Source: an uncultured Pelagibacteraceae bacterium (GTDB taxonomy: Bacteria > Pseudomonadota > Alphaproteobacteria > Pelagibacterales > Pelagibacteraceae). Taken from it: a stretch of DNA of 64,000 bases. Positions 47,308-57,144 of the stretch are shown piece after piece. The number at the start of each line of letters is the position of its first letter. Position 1 is the first letter of the stretch. Under the pieces are notes generated by a model. The model was not told where the DNA came from. It was given only the letters and a program-made list of their open reading frames with translations, and did no database searches. The stretch lies in assembly GCA_902634775.1 (NCBI GenBank), contig CACPLG010000001.1, positions 1-64,000 on the forward strand. The letters are read 5' to 3'. The translations under genes were made by a program, and so were the position numbers.

Positions 47308-47735
47308 TGTTTCTTAAAATTCTCGAAAAGCTAGGAAAAAAAAAAGTTGTCTTAGACAGAGGACCTTCCCACCCTCAATTTGAAAAAGCAAAACCTTGGA
47401 TGAACAGATATTATCTTATTTTTCGACATAGACCCAAGTGGTTCCCTTTTAATATTTTAATACATGAAATGTTAGACGATGATCATGGAGAAGGAGTTCA
47501 CAATCATCCATTCCCATTTATGACAATCATATTAAGAGACGGATATTATGAAACTTTAAAATCTGGAAGATTCTGGAGACCAGCAGGATATATTGGTTTT
47601 AGATCTGCTAATACTCATCATAGAATTGATATTAAACCTGGGACAAAGCCTCTTACTTTATTTATAGCAGGGCCATATGGACTAAGAAAAGGACCAAGGT
47701 CTGAGTATGGAATTGATTTTAAAACTAAAAAATGA
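47307..47735 (+). CDS. Small cupin-like protein of unknown function
   Basis: A 142-residue soluble protein with a histidine-rich beta core: DDDHGEGVHNHPFPFMTIIL and, about 35 residues later, FRSANTHHRIDI, which looks like the two metal-binding motifs of a single-domain cupin. The N-terminal KKVVLDRGPSHPQFEKAKPW is unusual. It is coupled to bamB (TAATG) and overlaps yjbQ by 4 bases. I do not recognise a named family. A metal-dependent dioxygenase, isomerase or sensor are all possible. Confidence 0.6.
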   Translation: MFLKILEKLGKKKVVLDRGPSHPQFEKAKPWMNRYYLIFRHRPKWFPFNILIHEMLDDDHGEGVHNHPFPFMTIILRDGYYETLKSGRFWRPAGYIGFRSANTHHRIDIKPGTKPLTLFIAGPYGLRKGPRSEYGIDFKTKK

Positions 47736-48151
47736 AGCAAAAATTTTTTGAATTAAAATTAAAAACAAACGGACAAAAATTATATAATTTTACAGATCAA
47801 ACTGTAAATTGGATCAACGAAAATTCTTTTAATGATGGAATTTTAAATTTAAGCATTCAACATACAAGTGCCTCCCTGATTGTCCAGGAAAATGCTGATC
47901 CAGATGTTCAAACAGATTTATTAAATTATTTTGATAAATTAGTTCCTATGGATGAAAAATCTTATATTCATAAATCAGAGGGCAAGGATGACATGCCCGC
48001 ACACATTAAATCCGCTCTAACAAATAATCAAATTTCTCTTAGTGTAAAGAAAAGGGAATTATTGTTAGGTACATGGCAAGGAATTTATTTGTTCGAGCAC
48101 AGAATTGAAAGTCAAGAGAGAAAAATTATTCACCATTTTATAGGCGATTAA
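47732..48151 (+). CDS. yjbQ: YjbQ/UPF0047 family protein
   Basis: A 139-residue protein of the YjbQ fold. SIQHTSASLIVQENADPDVQTDL and LGTWQGIYLFEHR are the two conserved blocks of the family, with histidines that coordinate a metal in solved structures. A few members show weak thiamin phosphate synthase activity, but the physiological role is not settled. It overlaps the cupin-like gene upstream by ATGA and the convergent downstream gene by 4 bases. Confidence 0.9.
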   Translation: MKQKFFELKLKTNGQKLYNFTDQTVNWINENSFNDGILNLSIQHTSASLIVQENADPDVQTDLLNYFDKLVPMDEKSYIHKSEGKDDMPAHIKSALTNNQISLSVKKRELLLGTWQGIYLFEHRIESQERKIIHHFIGD

Positions 48152-48594
48152 ATGTGAGGATCGTATGCCCATTGTAAAATAGCTTGCCTCTGTCTTCTTC
48201 TGCAAGTTAAATTTCCCTTTTCGCAATTTTTTTCAATAGCAGTCACATGTCTCCTAAAATTTTTCCATCTTTTAATTTGAGTTATATCTACACTCGGTAT
48301 TCTTCTACCCATTGAGAATCTACAATACCATTGGAACCAACCCAATGGATCTTCTTTGAATATCCACCCTTTCTCAATCCAGTGTTCTCTGGAAAGTCCA
48401 GCTTTCACCTTAAATCTATTTATATTCACATCAAAAGTCTTACTCAGTTTAGCTTTTACAAACCAATTTTTTGGATACTCTTTAATGTTATTTCCAAAAT
48501 AAGATCCGCCAAAAACTCCTAACTCAAGCATTTTTTTTGGGGAAAGTTCCGGTTTAAATAATCTATAAATCTCTGCGTCGCTTAATTTTTTCAT
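48148..48594 (-). CDS. Conserved Arg/Trp-rich protein of unknown function
   Basis: A 148-residue protein without signal or membrane segment. It is rich in tryptophan and arginine, with GLSREHWIEKGW, DPLGWFQWYCRF, QIKRWKNFRRHVTAIEKNC and a final RRRQRQAILQWAYDPHI. I have seen a similar C-terminal signature in conserved hypothetical proteins from other bacteria and eukaryotes, but I cannot name a function. The pattern suggests nucleic acid or nucleotide interaction, which is speculative. It lies 4 bases before the ammonia-lyase gene on the same strand. Confidence 0.7.
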   Translation of the reverse strand: MKKLSDAEIYRLFKPELSPKKMLELGVFGGSYFGNNIKEYPKNWFVKAKLSKTFDVNINRFKVKAGLSREHWIEKGWIFKEDPLGWFQWYCRFSMGRRIPSVDITQIKRWKNFRRHVTAIEKNCEKGNLTCRRRQRQAILQWAYDPHI

Positions 48595-48598
48595 ATAA

Positions 48599-49735
48599 TT
48601 AAATCAATTTTTTTCCTTCACTTAATAACTTCTGGTAAAGATCTATATCTGCAGATCCCTCACAACCTATTAATAATATATTTGAATTTCCATTTATTCC
48701 TAGGGCGCTCTTCGCTTCTTCAGTATTACAACATGAAATTAAACTTGTGATACCGGGTGTTGAACATTCGCCTCCTTCAATTGAAATATCACTTAATACT
48801 TTATCTGCTAACATTGCTACAGTCTGTGAGACGAACTTATCTGAAACACTTATACAATTATTTACAGAATTTTTTAGTATTTGCCATGGGACTAATGATA
48901 CATCTCCACAAGACATGCCACCCATTATACTTTCTTTCTTAATATCTACACTTGTAGGAGTATTATTTTCAATACTCTGCATTACACAATTTGCATTTTC
49001 AGGTTCAACAATAATAATTTTTGGCACCTTTTTAAAATAATTAGCTACACCTGCAACTACACCTGCGGCCATACCCCCGACACCAGCTTGTAAAAAAATA
49101 TGTGTGATATATTCATTAGTTTGAACTGAAATTTCTTTTATCATTGTCGAATATCCAGCCATTGTAAGTTTTGGAACGAGTTCGTAATCCGGCCATGCAA
49201 CATCTTGAATAATTTCCCAATTATTTTTTTTTGACTCTTTCTTACAAACATTAAGAGAATTCTCATAATTTCCTTTAACTCTGATTACTTCAGCATTCAA
49301 ATTTCTCATTTCTTCAGCTCTTGTTTCACTTACATTTTCACTAATAAAAATTTTACAATTTAATCCCAAATTTTTTGCTCCCCAGGCGACTGATTTACCA
49401 TGATTTCCCGCTGTAGCTGTTGAAACCGTAATATCTTTTCTCCCTTTAGTTATTTTTTCTACAGCATAAGCGCCACCAAGGGCCTTAAAAGATTTGAGGC
49501 CAAATCTCTTAGATTCATCTTTGTAAAATATATTTTTTAACTCTAATTCTTTAGAAAGTTTATTTAAACTTTCTAATGGGGTAGGTTGATATTTTTGCCA
49601 TTTTGAAATTGTTTTATAAGCATCTTGTAATAAATCACTATTTAAGATTTTTAATATTTTTGAACGATCAAATTCAAAATTTTTATTATTGATAAACTTT
49701 GTAAATTTTTGATTCAGGTATAGATTTTTCTGCAT
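48599..49735 (-). CDS. PLP enzyme of the diaminopropionate ammonia-lyase/threonine dehydratase fold
   Basis: A 378-residue fold II PLP enzyme. The PLP lysine is in RFGLKSFKALGGAYAV near residue 82, the asparagine loop in STATAGNHGKSVAWGAKNLG, and the phosphate-binding glycines in QAGVGGMAAGVVAG. The RFGLKSFKALGG form and QDVAWPDYE resemble diaminopropionate ammonia-lyase (YgeX) more than IlvA. It would deaminate a beta-substituted amino acid to pyruvate or another oxo acid. Substrate is not proven by sequence. Confidence 0.82.
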   Translation of the reverse strand: MQKNLYLNQKFTKFINNKNFEFDRSKILKILNSDLLQDAYKTISKWQKYQPTPLESLNKLSKELELKNIFYKDESKRFGLKSFKALGGAYAVEKITKGRKDITVSTATAGNHGKSVAWGAKNLGLNCKIFISENVSETRAEEMRNLNAEVIRVKGNYENSLNVCKKESKKNNWEIIQDVAWPDYELVPKLTMAGYSTMIKEISVQTNEYITHIFLQAGVGGMAAGVVAGVANYFKKVPKIIIVEPENANCVMQSIENNTPTSVDIKKESIMGGMSCGDVSLVPWQILKNSVNNCISVSDKFVSQTVAMLADKVLSDISIEGGECSTPGITSLISCCNTEEAKSALGINGNSNILLIGCEGSADIDLYQKLLSEGKKLI

Positions 49736-49814
49736 TTGTTTAAATAGTAAGAAACTATAAGGTAACTCTTAGGCTAGACTAAATCAAATAATTAGTGCAT
49801 AGAGATTATCATAT

Positions 49815-50831
49815 ATGTCTAAAATTATTATAATTGGTGCTGGTGCAATGGGCTCGGCTTTCACGATCCCTTGTATTGAAAATGGCAATGATGTTACCTT
49901 AATTGGTACTCACCTCGAAAATAATTTAATTGATGAAATTTCGAAATCGGCTCATCCTGCATTGAAAGTAACTTTGCCCAAAAAACTCAAACTTGAAAAA
50001 TTTGAAAAAATTAAGGATTATTCAGATGCCGATCTAATTGTATGCGCGGTAAGCTCTCCAGGAGTTGATTGGTTTATTGACCAAATTTCTCAAATGGAAA
50101 GTAAGAAACTTAATATAGTTTTATTAACCAAGGGTTTGAGTATCGAAGCAGGGAAATTAATAACCATTTCTTATAAGATTAAAAATGAACTTAAAAAAAA
50201 TGGTTTTGATGATGTGGTCGTATCAGCAATAAAAGGACCATGTCTTGCCGCTGGGCTGGCAAATAAAATTAGGACAGGCACAGTAATTGCAAGTGAAAAC
50301 AAAGTCACAGCAAATTTAATACAGAAAATAATAACAACTGAATATTATTCGACAGAGACATCAGAAGATGTAATGGGAGTAGAATTTTGCGGTGCAATTA
50401 AAAATATCTATTCTATGTTAATCGGTGCCTCTGAAGGTTTAAGTAACCCAATTGCACCTGAAAGTATAAAATCAAAATACTTTTTGAATACCTCAGCATC
50501 TTTAATTCATCGCTCAATTTCTGAGATGGTAAAATTTGTCAAATACTTTGGTGGCAATGAAACAACAGTTTATGGACTTGCTGGTTTGGGGGATCTTTAT
50601 GTAAGTGCCATAGGTGGGAGAAATAGTCAAATGGGTAAATATTTAGGACAAGGAACTTTATATAAAGACGCTAAAGAAAAATTTATGAAAGATATTACTG
50701 TTGAAGGTGCGCAGTTAGCACTTGAAATTGGTCCAATTCTTTTAAAGGAACTTAAAAAAAATGAATTTCCTTTAATGTTCAACATACTTGAGACTATCTG
50801 CAATAATAAGAAATTAAGTATTAATTGGTAA
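49815..50831 (+). CDS. gpsA: Glycerol-3-phosphate dehydrogenase (NAD(P)+), GpsA family
   Basis: A 338-residue cytosolic dehydrogenase making glycerol-3-phosphate for phospholipids. The Rossmann motif GAGAMGSAF lies at residues 7-15, the catalytic lysine in EFCGAIKNIYSM, and the conserved GLAGLGDLYVSAIGGRNSQMG near residue 255. The middle motif KGPCLAAGLANKIRTG is divergent from the SGPSFAxE of standard GpsA, so a related 2-hydroxyacid-type substrate is possible. The 3' end is 1 base from the convergent fhs gene. Confidence 0.85.
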   Translation: MSKIIIIGAGAMGSAFTIPCIENGNDVTLIGTHLENNLIDEISKSAHPALKVTLPKKLKLEKFEKIKDYSDADLIVCAVSSPGVDWFIDQISQMESKKLNIVLLTKGLSIEAGKLITISYKIKNELKKNGFDDVVVSAIKGPCLAAGLANKIRTGTVIASENKVTANLIQKIITTEYYSTETSEDVMGVEFCGAIKNIYSMLIGASEGLSNPIAPESIKSKYFLNTSASLIHRSISEMVKFVKYFGGNETTVYGLAGLGDLYVSAIGGRNSQMGKYLGQGTLYKDAKEKFMKDITVEGAQLALEIGPILLKELKKNEFPLMFNILETICNNKKLSINW

Positions 50832-50832
50832 A

Positions 50833-52521
50833 CTAAAAAAGTCCCTCAACTTCACCTTTTTTATTTAGCTTAATATTATTAGCCGCAGGAACTTTGGGTA
50901 GACCAGGCATTGTCATAATAGATCCACAAACAACTACAATAAACTCAGCTCCAGATGATAATCTCACTTCTCTTATTGGAATTTCGTGATTTGATGGAGC
51001 TCCTTTTAACTTTGGATCTGTTGAAAAACTATATTGGGTTTTAGCTATACAAACAGGTAAACTCTTGTAGCCGTTATTCTCAAAAACTTTTAGTTGTTCT
51101 TTTACATCTTCGTTCGCTGTAATTCCATGGCCTCTGTAAATTTCTTTAACGATTTTTTCAATTTTATCCCAAAGATTTAAATCATCTTTATATAAAAGTT
51201 TGAAACTACTTTTTTTTGAGTCTTTACATGTTTTGACTACTTTTTTAGCCAAATCAGTTGCGCCTTTTCCTCCCATTGCCCAGTGTTTACATTCACTAAC
51301 CTGAACACTCATATCTTTACAAAAATCAAGAACAACATCTATCTCTTTTTTGGTATCTAGAGCAAAATGATTAATTGCTACAATTGGTTCTAATCCAAAT
51401 TTTTTAATATTTAAAATATGCCTTTCTAAATTAACTAAACCTTTTTTTAAAGAGTCTGTGTCTTCTTTTTTAAGATTTTCTTTTTCTACACCTCCATGCA
51501 TCTTTAATGCTCTTATAGTCGCAACAATCACAACACAGCTGGGTTTTAATCCAGCCTTTCTACATTTAATATCTAAAAATTTTTCAGCACCAAGGTCTGC
51601 ACCGAACCCTGCTTCAGTAACAACATAGTCAGATAGCTTGAGAGCTGCTGTTGTAGCGATTACAGAATTACAACCATGAGCAATATTAGCAAATGGACCT
51701 CCATGAATAATAGCTGGGTTATGTTCTAAGCTTTGAGTAACATTAGGTCTAATTGCCTCTTTTAAAAGAACAGTCATTGGTCCTTGGGCATTTAAATTTT
51801 TTGCAAAAATTGGCTGACCATCTTTGTTGTAAGCTATGGTTATATTTCCAATTTTTTTTTCTAAATCATTCAAGTCTTTAGCTAAACAAAAAATTGCCAT
51901 GACCTCAGACGCAACAGTTATATCAAAACCGTCTACTCTTTTAAAATCTTTTGCAACACCGTTGGTATTAATGTCGATAAATCTTAATGCACGATCGTTC
52001 ATATCCATTACTCTTTTCCAAACTATTCTTTTTTCATCAAAATTAAGTGTGTTTCCCCAGTAAATATGATTGTCAATCATTGCAGACAATAAATTGTGTG
52101 CAGATGTAATTGCATGAAAGTCTCCAGTGAAATGGAGATTTATTTGTTCCATGGGAACAACTTGAGCATACCCGCCACCAGCAGCTCCGCCTTTCATACC
52201 AAAAGAAGGGCCGAGACTAGGTTCTCTTAGACAAACGATTGATTTCTTGCCAATTTTATTTAAACCGTCATTTAAACCAACAGAGGTTGTAGTCTTACCT
52301 TCGCCAGCTGGTGTTGGTGTGATAGCTGTAACAAGAATAAGATGACCATCTTTTTTCTTTTTAAGTTTATTTAAAAAATCAAAATTTATTTTTGCTATGT
52401 GTCTTCCCATAGGGCTGAAGGCACTTGGGTTATCAGGAACATTTATTTTTTTTAAAATTTTTGAAATTGGTTTTAGTTTGCAGTTTCTAGCTATTTCTAT
52501 ATCAGATTTAATTTTTTTCAT
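50833..52521 (-). CDS. fhs: Formate--tetrahydrofolate ligase
   Basis: A 562-residue ATP-dependent enzyme that makes 10-formyl-tetrahydrofolate from formate. The ATP loop [16 protein letters not shown] is near residues 68-83 and the core [16 protein letters not shown] and [14 protein letters not shown] are intact. SAR11 uses folate-bound C1 units from methylated compounds for energy and biosynthesis, so Fhs may work in the reverse, ATP-yielding direction. It complements the GcvT/MetF pair at the right end of the window. Confidence 0.97.
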   Translation of the reverse strand: MKKIKSDIEIARNCKLKPISKILKKINVPDNPSAFSPMGRHIAKINFDFLNKLKKKKDGHLILVTAITPTPAGEGKTTTSVGLNDGLNKIGKKSIVCLREPSLGPSFGMKGGAAGGGYAQVVPMEQINLHFTGDFHAITSAHNLLSAMIDNHIYWGNTLNFDEKRIVWKRVMDMNDRALRFIDINTNGVAKDFKRVDGFDITVASEVMAIFCLAKDLNDLEKKIGNITIAYNKDGQPIFAKNLNAQGPMTVLLKEAIRPNVTQSLEHNPAIIHGGPFANIAHGCNSVIATTAALKLSDYVVTEAGFGADLGAEKFLDIKCRKAGLKPSCVVIVATIRALKMHGGVEKENLKKEDTDSLKKGLVNLERHILNIKKFGLEPIVAINHFALDTKKEIDVVLDFCKDMSVQVSECKHWAMGGKGATDLAKKVVKTCKDSKKSSFKLLYKDDLNLWDKIEKIVKEIYRGHGITANEDVKEQLKVFENNGYKSLPVCIAKTQYSFSTDPKLKGAPSNHEIPIREVRLSSGAEFIVVVCGSIMTMPGLPKVPAANNIKLNKKGEVEGLF

Positions 52522-52616
52522 TTACGTCGTTTTTCTGCGTATTTATACTTTATTTGTTCACTTTAAAAGAAATAAATTACAATGGACATTTAATTATTTA
52601 ATACATATCTTGAAGT

Positions 52617-53726
52617 ATGAAAAAAAATTTCCGGTTTTTTGATAATAGACAAAAATATCTCCTTTTTGTAACCACAACTAATGAAAAAAATAAAATTGCT
52701 GATGCTTTAAAACCACTTGTTCAAAATTTAAAACCTAAAAACCCTGCATTAAAAATTTTTGATGCCGGAATGGGAGACGGCTCTTTACTAATGAGCGTGA
52801 TGAGGCAATGTCATCAAAAAATGCCTAACATACCACTGCTGGTTTCTACAAAAGAAATAAGTATGGAAGATGTAAGACTAGGTCTAGAGAAGCTCCCTGA
52901 TAGATTTGCTGAACATAAAAATACTGTTTTTGTTATTTCAAATTTAAATTATGTTGAGTCAACTTCTTTAAAATCAAGAAATATAAAAAAACAAAAAAAA
53001 ATGAATTGGAAAGTTGTAAAGTTAAAGGGAAACTCATCTTTAGATTTTTCAAATCAATTAAGGAAACTAAATCAAGAATTTTTAGCTAAAAAATGGCAAG
53101 TTGAAACAAATCCAAAAACAGGTACATCAACTTATAAAGAACCATCTGTAATTGTAATCTATAGGAAAGATCAAGAATTCGTGCTGCAAGATGTAATACC
53201 AAAAAAAAATAATGGGAAAACTGATTATGATTTAATTATTGCATCCCAACCTTATAGGTCAAGAGTTACTGCAGAAAAAAAGGTAAAATACGTGATTGAA
53301 CCTATGATCAAATCTTTAGCAAAAAAAGGAAAACTTGTTGTAGTGCATGCCTGTGGTGGGGATCCAGCAAACAAGATAGTAAAAAAAATATGGCCTAAAG
53401 AAAATCCATTTCCATATTTATACTCGTCTATTGAAAAATATATTAAGTCAAATTCAGATAAGTCTTTTTTAAAAACTCTTAAGTTTCATAAAGTAAAAAA
53501 AATAAGCTACGTCTTGCGTGCTTTGCCTAATGAAATTAGCGGTGGAATAGCTACTTCGTTAATATTTTCTGCTTGGAATGCTGCCGTTTACGTAAATCAA
53601 ATATCAGATGAACAAATAATGAGTGCAGAAAAACATAAGAATTATCAAAAGGTTGTCCAAAACGTTGTAAATAAACATAGAGGTTTACACTTTAAAAACG
53701 AATTATTTGTAATAGAAAAAAAATAG
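52617..53726 (+). CDS. Unassigned methyltransferase-like protein
   Basis: A 369-residue soluble protein. IFDAGMGDGSLLMSV (residues 47-61) resembles SAM-binding motif I, YDLIIASQPYRS near residue 208 motif IV, and GKLVVVHACGGDPANKIVKK near residue 235 a motif V/VI strand. A lysine-rich insert (residues 120-185) separates the two halves. I do not recognise a known family. The arrangement suggests a class I SAM-dependent methyltransferase on a small metabolite or tRNA. It is divergent from fhs and stands alone. Confidence 0.65.
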   Translation: MKKNFRFFDNRQKYLLFVTTTNEKNKIADALKPLVQNLKPKNPALKIFDAGMGDGSLLMSVMRQCHQKMPNIPLLVSTKEISMEDVRLGLEKLPDRFAEHKNTVFVISNLNYVESTSLKSRNIKKQKKMNWKVVKLKGNSSLDFSNQLRKLNQEFLAKKWQVETNPKTGTSTYKEPSVIVIYRKDQEFVLQDVIPKKNNGKTDYDLIIASQPYRSRVTAEKKVKYVIEPMIKSLAKKGKLVVVHACGGDPANKIVKKIWPKENPFPYLYSSIEKYIKSNSDKSFLKTLKFHKVKKISYVLRALPNEISGGIATSLIFSAWNAAVYVNQISDEQIMSAEKHKNYQKVVQNVVNKHRGLHFKNELFVIEKK

Positions 53727-53837
53727 TTGTTTTTTTTCAACTTCAGTTCGAAATTTTAATTTTTTTATACACTCAAATTGATCAGTCATTAAAACTTTTA
53801 TTTATTGTATAAATTTTGAAAGATCGTATTAGAGACG

Positions 53838-54047
53838 ATGTTTAATAAAACATTTTTTTTTATCGCTGTATTCTTAATGCTAGCTAGTTGTTATCAATCA
53901 ACTGCTTCATTAATTGGTCCAACAATAACATTAAGAACCTCTGGTAATCTAGCTCAATCTGCTCTTTCTTACTCTGTAAATGAGTCAGTAAAAAAAATTA
54001 CAGGGGATTACCCTGCCGAACACATTAAAAGAAGATTTAAAGAGTAA
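53838..54047 (+). CDS. 69-residue lipoprotein
   Basis: A small exported protein. The N-terminal MFNKTFFFIAVFLMLASC is a lipoprotein signal with a good lipobox (LASC), making the mature protein about 51 residues. The rest (TLRTSGNLAQSALSYSVNESVKKITGDYP) is amphipathic and uncharged in the middle. No function is known; it may be an outer membrane or periplasmic accessory protein. It has its own 111-base upstream region and is convergent with the GNAT gene. Confidence 0.72.
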   Translation: MFNKTFFFIAVFLMLASCYQSTASLIGPTITLRTSGNLAQSALSYSVNESVKKITGDYPAEHIKRRFKE

Positions 54048-54050
54048 AAA

Positions 54051-54506
54051 TCATACGCTTATTTTCATATAACAAGAATTTGGATCATTTTTATAATGAC
54101 TAAACGGATCACAGTCTTTAAAGCCACAAGATTTAAATAATTTTCTTGCAGGTTCAAAAAATTTGCCTGATCCAGTCTCAATAAAAATATTTTTTAAACC
54201 AATGTCTTTAGATTTTGATATCAAAACTGAGATAATTTTTTTACCATAACCTTTTTCTCTAAATTTATCATTTACCCTGATAGATTTAAATTCACCATGG
54301 TTTTGATTCAAAATTTTTATTGCTCCGCACCCAATGAGGTCTTCATCTTCCCAAATACTCCAAAACTTTATTGTTTTATTTTTAAGCCCTTCTATATCAA
54401 GAACATGAGTACTCCCAGCTGGAGAAACAGATCTTAATTCCGTAAAGTGTTTTTTCAAAAGTTCATTTACTTTTATGTCGTCAAAGTTATTTTCAATTGC
54501 TTTCAT
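54051..54506 (-). CDS. GNAT family N-acetyltransferase
   Basis: A 151-residue acetyl-CoA-dependent acetyltransferase. The acetyl-CoA motif A region is IRVNDKFREKGYGKKIISVLI with the characteristic R/Q-x-x-G-x-G/A-like REKGYGKK, and GCGAIKILNQNHGEFKS forms the preceding strands. It resembles the small PhnO/YitH-like GNATs. Substrate is unknown. It precedes the metal-dependent hydrolase by 6 bases on the minus strand. Confidence 0.85.
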   Translation of the reverse strand: MKAIENNFDDIKVNELLKKHFTELRSVSPAGSTHVLDIEGLKNKTIKFWSIWEDEDLIGCGAIKILNQNHGEFKSIRVNDKFREKGYGKKIISVLISKSKDIGLKNIFIETGSGKFFEPARKLFKSCGFKDCDPFSHYKNDPNSCYMKISV

Positions 54507-54512
54507 TGGTAC

Positions 54513-55556
54513 CTAAAAAATATCTTTTAAGTTTTTAAACTCACCTATCTTAAAGATAATAGCTTCATTGCTTTTAAAACCATATTTTTTTGCATTTTCT
54601 AAAAATCTTTTCCGAGGCTCCATTATCGGCTCTAATGATAAAACGAAAGTTCCCCAATGCATTCCAATAACTTTTTTACTGCCCAAATCTTTGGCGACCT
54701 GCAGTGCTTCTTCAGGGTTTGTATGGTAAATAGATTTATCAAACATAGGTTTGAAATTATAAGCGCCAATATTAATAATAGTAAGATCAATTGGCCCAAA
54801 TTTTTTACCTATTTCTTTATAAATATTTCCATAACCAGTATCGCAAGCAAACAAAATTTTCTTATCTTTATATTCAATTAAAAAACTACCCCAAAGAGTT
54901 TTATTAGTATCTGTTAAACTTCTTTTTGACCAATGAACTGCAGGTAGCATGGTTATTTTTAAATCATTTTTTTTTATTGATTGATACCAGTCAATTTCGT
55001 TTACATTTTTATAATTATTTTTTGTAAAATATTTTCCAAGTTTAAGAGGAACGATTACTTTTGCATCTTTGTAGGGAAATTTTCTAATCGTATCCATGTC
55101 TTGATGATCATAGTGATTATGTGTCAGCAAAAATAAATCAATTTTTGGAATTTCATTTAAATTCAAAGCTGGTTCAACATATCTTTTAGGTCCAAAAATT
55201 AGCGGTCCTGCATTTTTCGAAAAAACTGGATCTGTTATAATAGTTGTTTTACCAAGTTTAATTAAAAAGGTTGCATGGCCAATCCAGCCAATATAATCGC
55301 CATCTTGTTTCGAAGTTAAACTTTCTAATACATCTTCTTTTTTCAAAACATGATCTTCCGGAACTGAAATATCTATTTTTTTTTTCTCTTTATTAAAGGT
55401 AGAGTATGAAAATTTTACATTATCACCTCTTATTGGGGAGCCTTCAGGGTTTCTAAAGGTATTGTCTGGCAAATGGTGATAGGGCTTTTTATCCATAGAA
55501 TTTATATTCGAAAATATGAAACAACAGAAAACTAAAACTATAAGATTTTTAATCAT
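54513..55556 (-). CDS. Metallo-beta-lactamase-fold hydrolase (NAPE-PLD/UlaG-like)
   Basis: A 347-residue protein with a signal-like N-terminus (residues 1-20). The MBL-fold metal motif THNHYDHQD (HxHxDH) is near residues 145-153, followed by FACDTGYGNIY and IGMHWGTFVLS, the pattern of the NAPE-phospholipase D/L-ascorbate-6-P lactonase branch. Periplasmic phosphodiesterase action on a lipid head group would fit, but is inferred. Its start overlaps the end of purK by 8 bases. Confidence 0.82.
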   Translation of the reverse strand: MIKNLIVLVFCCFIFSNINSMDKKPYHHLPDNTFRNPEGSPIRGDNVKFSYSTFNKEKKKIDISVPEDHVLKKEDVLESLTSKQDGDYIGWIGHATFLIKLGKTTIITDPVFSKNAGPLIFGPKRYVEPALNLNEIPKIDLFLLTHNHYDHQDMDTIRKFPYKDAKVIVPLKLGKYFTKNNYKNVNEIDWYQSIKKNDLKITMLPAVHWSKRSLTDTNKTLWGSFLIEYKDKKILFACDTGYGNIYKEIGKKFGPIDLTIINIGAYNFKPMFDKSIYHTNPEEALQVAKDLGSKKVIGMHWGTFVLSLEPIMEPRKRFLENAKKYGFKSNEAIIFKIGEFKNLKDIF

Positions 55557-56604
55557 TGATCTTATTGATTTCTGTAAAATGTCCCATTTTTCTTTTTTCT
55601 TTAATTTCCTTTTTTAAATAATCGAAAAAAAATTCATTATTTTGTAATTTTTTTCCTTTAAATTTTATTATTTCTTTACCCAGAATATTTGTCATTTCTG
55701 CATTGTAAAGTTTTAATATTTTTATCTTTTCGAGACCACAAACTGCTCGAATATGGTTTTCGAATTGACTTACGTTGTGCGAATTAATTGTCATATGACC
55801 AGAATTATGTACTCTGGGTGCGATTTCATTTACTAACAAATTGTCTTTATCATCTATAAAAAATTCTACACATAAAGTTCCTACATAATCTAATTTTTCA
55901 CTTATTTTTTTTGCATATTCAATAGATTGAGAAAAATGTTCCTTACTTATGTTAGCTGGAATTTTTGAAACTCTTAATATTTGGTCCTCATGTCTATTTT
56001 CAAAGGGCTCATATATTTCATATTCATTTTTTTTAAATCTTGTAACTATTACAGAGATTTCTTTTTTTAAATTTACCAATTTTTCTAATATATAATTTGT
56101 ATTTTTAGAAAGACTGATGCTCTTACAGTCTTCAAGGTTATTTAATTTAAACTGACCTTTACCATCGTAACCAAGAGTGGCAGTCTTTAACATTGCAGGT
56201 AAAAGATCTGCATTTGACATCAAATCCTCTTTTTTACTAACTTTTTTATATTCAGTAGTTTTTATATTTTGATTATTCACAAAATCTTTCTCTAAAATTC
56301 TATTTTGAACGATCTTATTTATTTGAGGTTTTGGCAAAACTTCTTTTATCGAGTTAAGTTTATCCAAAATATCAAATGGAATATTCTCAAATTCAAAAGT
56401 AATTTTATCTACCTTTTTTGCAAAGTAATTAATTTTTTCACTATTGTTATAATTTGAAAAAATAAATTCATCTGAGAAATCTTTTGCAGGTGAAACTGGG
56501 TCATCACTCCATACAATTGTATAAATATTCAATTTTTTCGCAGCCATACAAAGCATGCTTCCTAACTGTCCGCCACCCAAAATACCAAGATTAATTTTCT
56601 TCAT
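55549..56604 (-). CDS. purK: 5-(carboxyamino)imidazole ribonucleotide synthase
   Basis: A 351-residue ATP-grasp enzyme of purine synthesis that carboxylates AIR. The N-terminal GILGGGQLGSMLCMAAKKL, the ATP-grasp core PAMLKTATLGYDGKGQFKL and the VNEIAPRVHNSGHMTINSHNVSQFE segment are those of PurK. It is followed by the MBL-fold hydrolase (8-base overlap) and preceded by purE (3-base gap), forming a purEK operon. Confidence 0.96.
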   Translation of the reverse strand: MKKINLGILGGGQLGSMLCMAAKKLNIYTIVWSDDPVSPAKDFSDEFIFSNYNNSEKINYFAKKVDKITFEFENIPFDILDKLNSIKEVLPKPQINKIVQNRILEKDFVNNQNIKTTEYKKVSKKEDLMSNADLLPAMLKTATLGYDGKGQFKLNNLEDCKSISLSKNTNYILEKLVNLKKEISVIVTRFKKNEYEIYEPFENRHEDQILRVSKIPANISKEHFSQSIEYAKKISEKLDYVGTLCVEFFIDDKDNLLVNEIAPRVHNSGHMTINSHNVSQFENHIRAVCGLEKIKILKLYNAEMTNILGKEIIKFKGKKLQNNEFFFDYLKKEIKEKRKMGHFTEINKIND

Positions 56605-56607
56605 TAA

Positions 56608-57096
56608 TTATTTTGGTTTTTTTTTCACTGATTTTGTTTGTTTAATTCTAAGTTTTACCAAGGAATTTTTTATTTTTTTGTCAGTTATTCCAAGTATAGA
56701 TGCAGCATATAGCGCAGCGTTAATTGCACCATCTTTCCCTATTGCAACAGTTCCAACGGGAATACCTTTAGGCATTTGAACTATTGACAATAAACTATCA
56801 AGCCCTTTTAATTTTTTACTTTCAATTGGAACTCCAATGACTGGGACAGTTGTTAAAGAGGCAATCATACCAGGTAAATGGGCAGATCCACCAGCACCAG
56901 CAATTATAACTGAATAGCTCTTCTCTGATTCCTTTGCAAATTCATAAAGTCTTTTTGGTGTTCTGTGAGCTGATACAATCTTTACATCAAAACTAATCTT
57001 TAAACTCTTTAAAATTTTAACACAATCTTTCATCGTTGAGAAATCAGATTTACTACCCATTACAATTGCTATTTTATGATACATTTTAAGTTTCAT
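56608..57096 (-). CDS. purE: N5-CAIR mutase
   Basis: A 162-residue enzyme that moves the carboxyl group in N5-CAIR to give [23 protein letters not shown] is the mutase start with its active serine, [13 protein letters not shown] holds the catalytic histidine, and [24 protein letters not shown] is the core. A lysine-rich tail follows. Forms an operon with purK. An ATG at 57084 is a possible alternative start four residues in. Confidence 0.97.
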   Translation of the reverse strand: MKLKMYHKIAIVMGSKSDFSTMKDCVKILKSLKISFDVKIVSAHRTPKRLYEFAKESEKSYSVIIAGAGGSAHLPGMIASLTTVPVIGVPIESKKLKGLDSLLSIVQMPKGIPVGTVAIGKDGAINAALYAASILGITDKKIKNSLVKLRIKQTKSVKKKPK

Positions 57097-57144
57097 TTAT
57101 GTATTTATTATCAGAAATATAATAAGTATTATATAACTAAACTT

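Noticed and set aside
53725-53742. Terminator in AGTTG-T8-CAACT after the methyltransferase-like gene
   Set aside because: The stem is only five pairs with a T-only loop and no following T tract; too weak.
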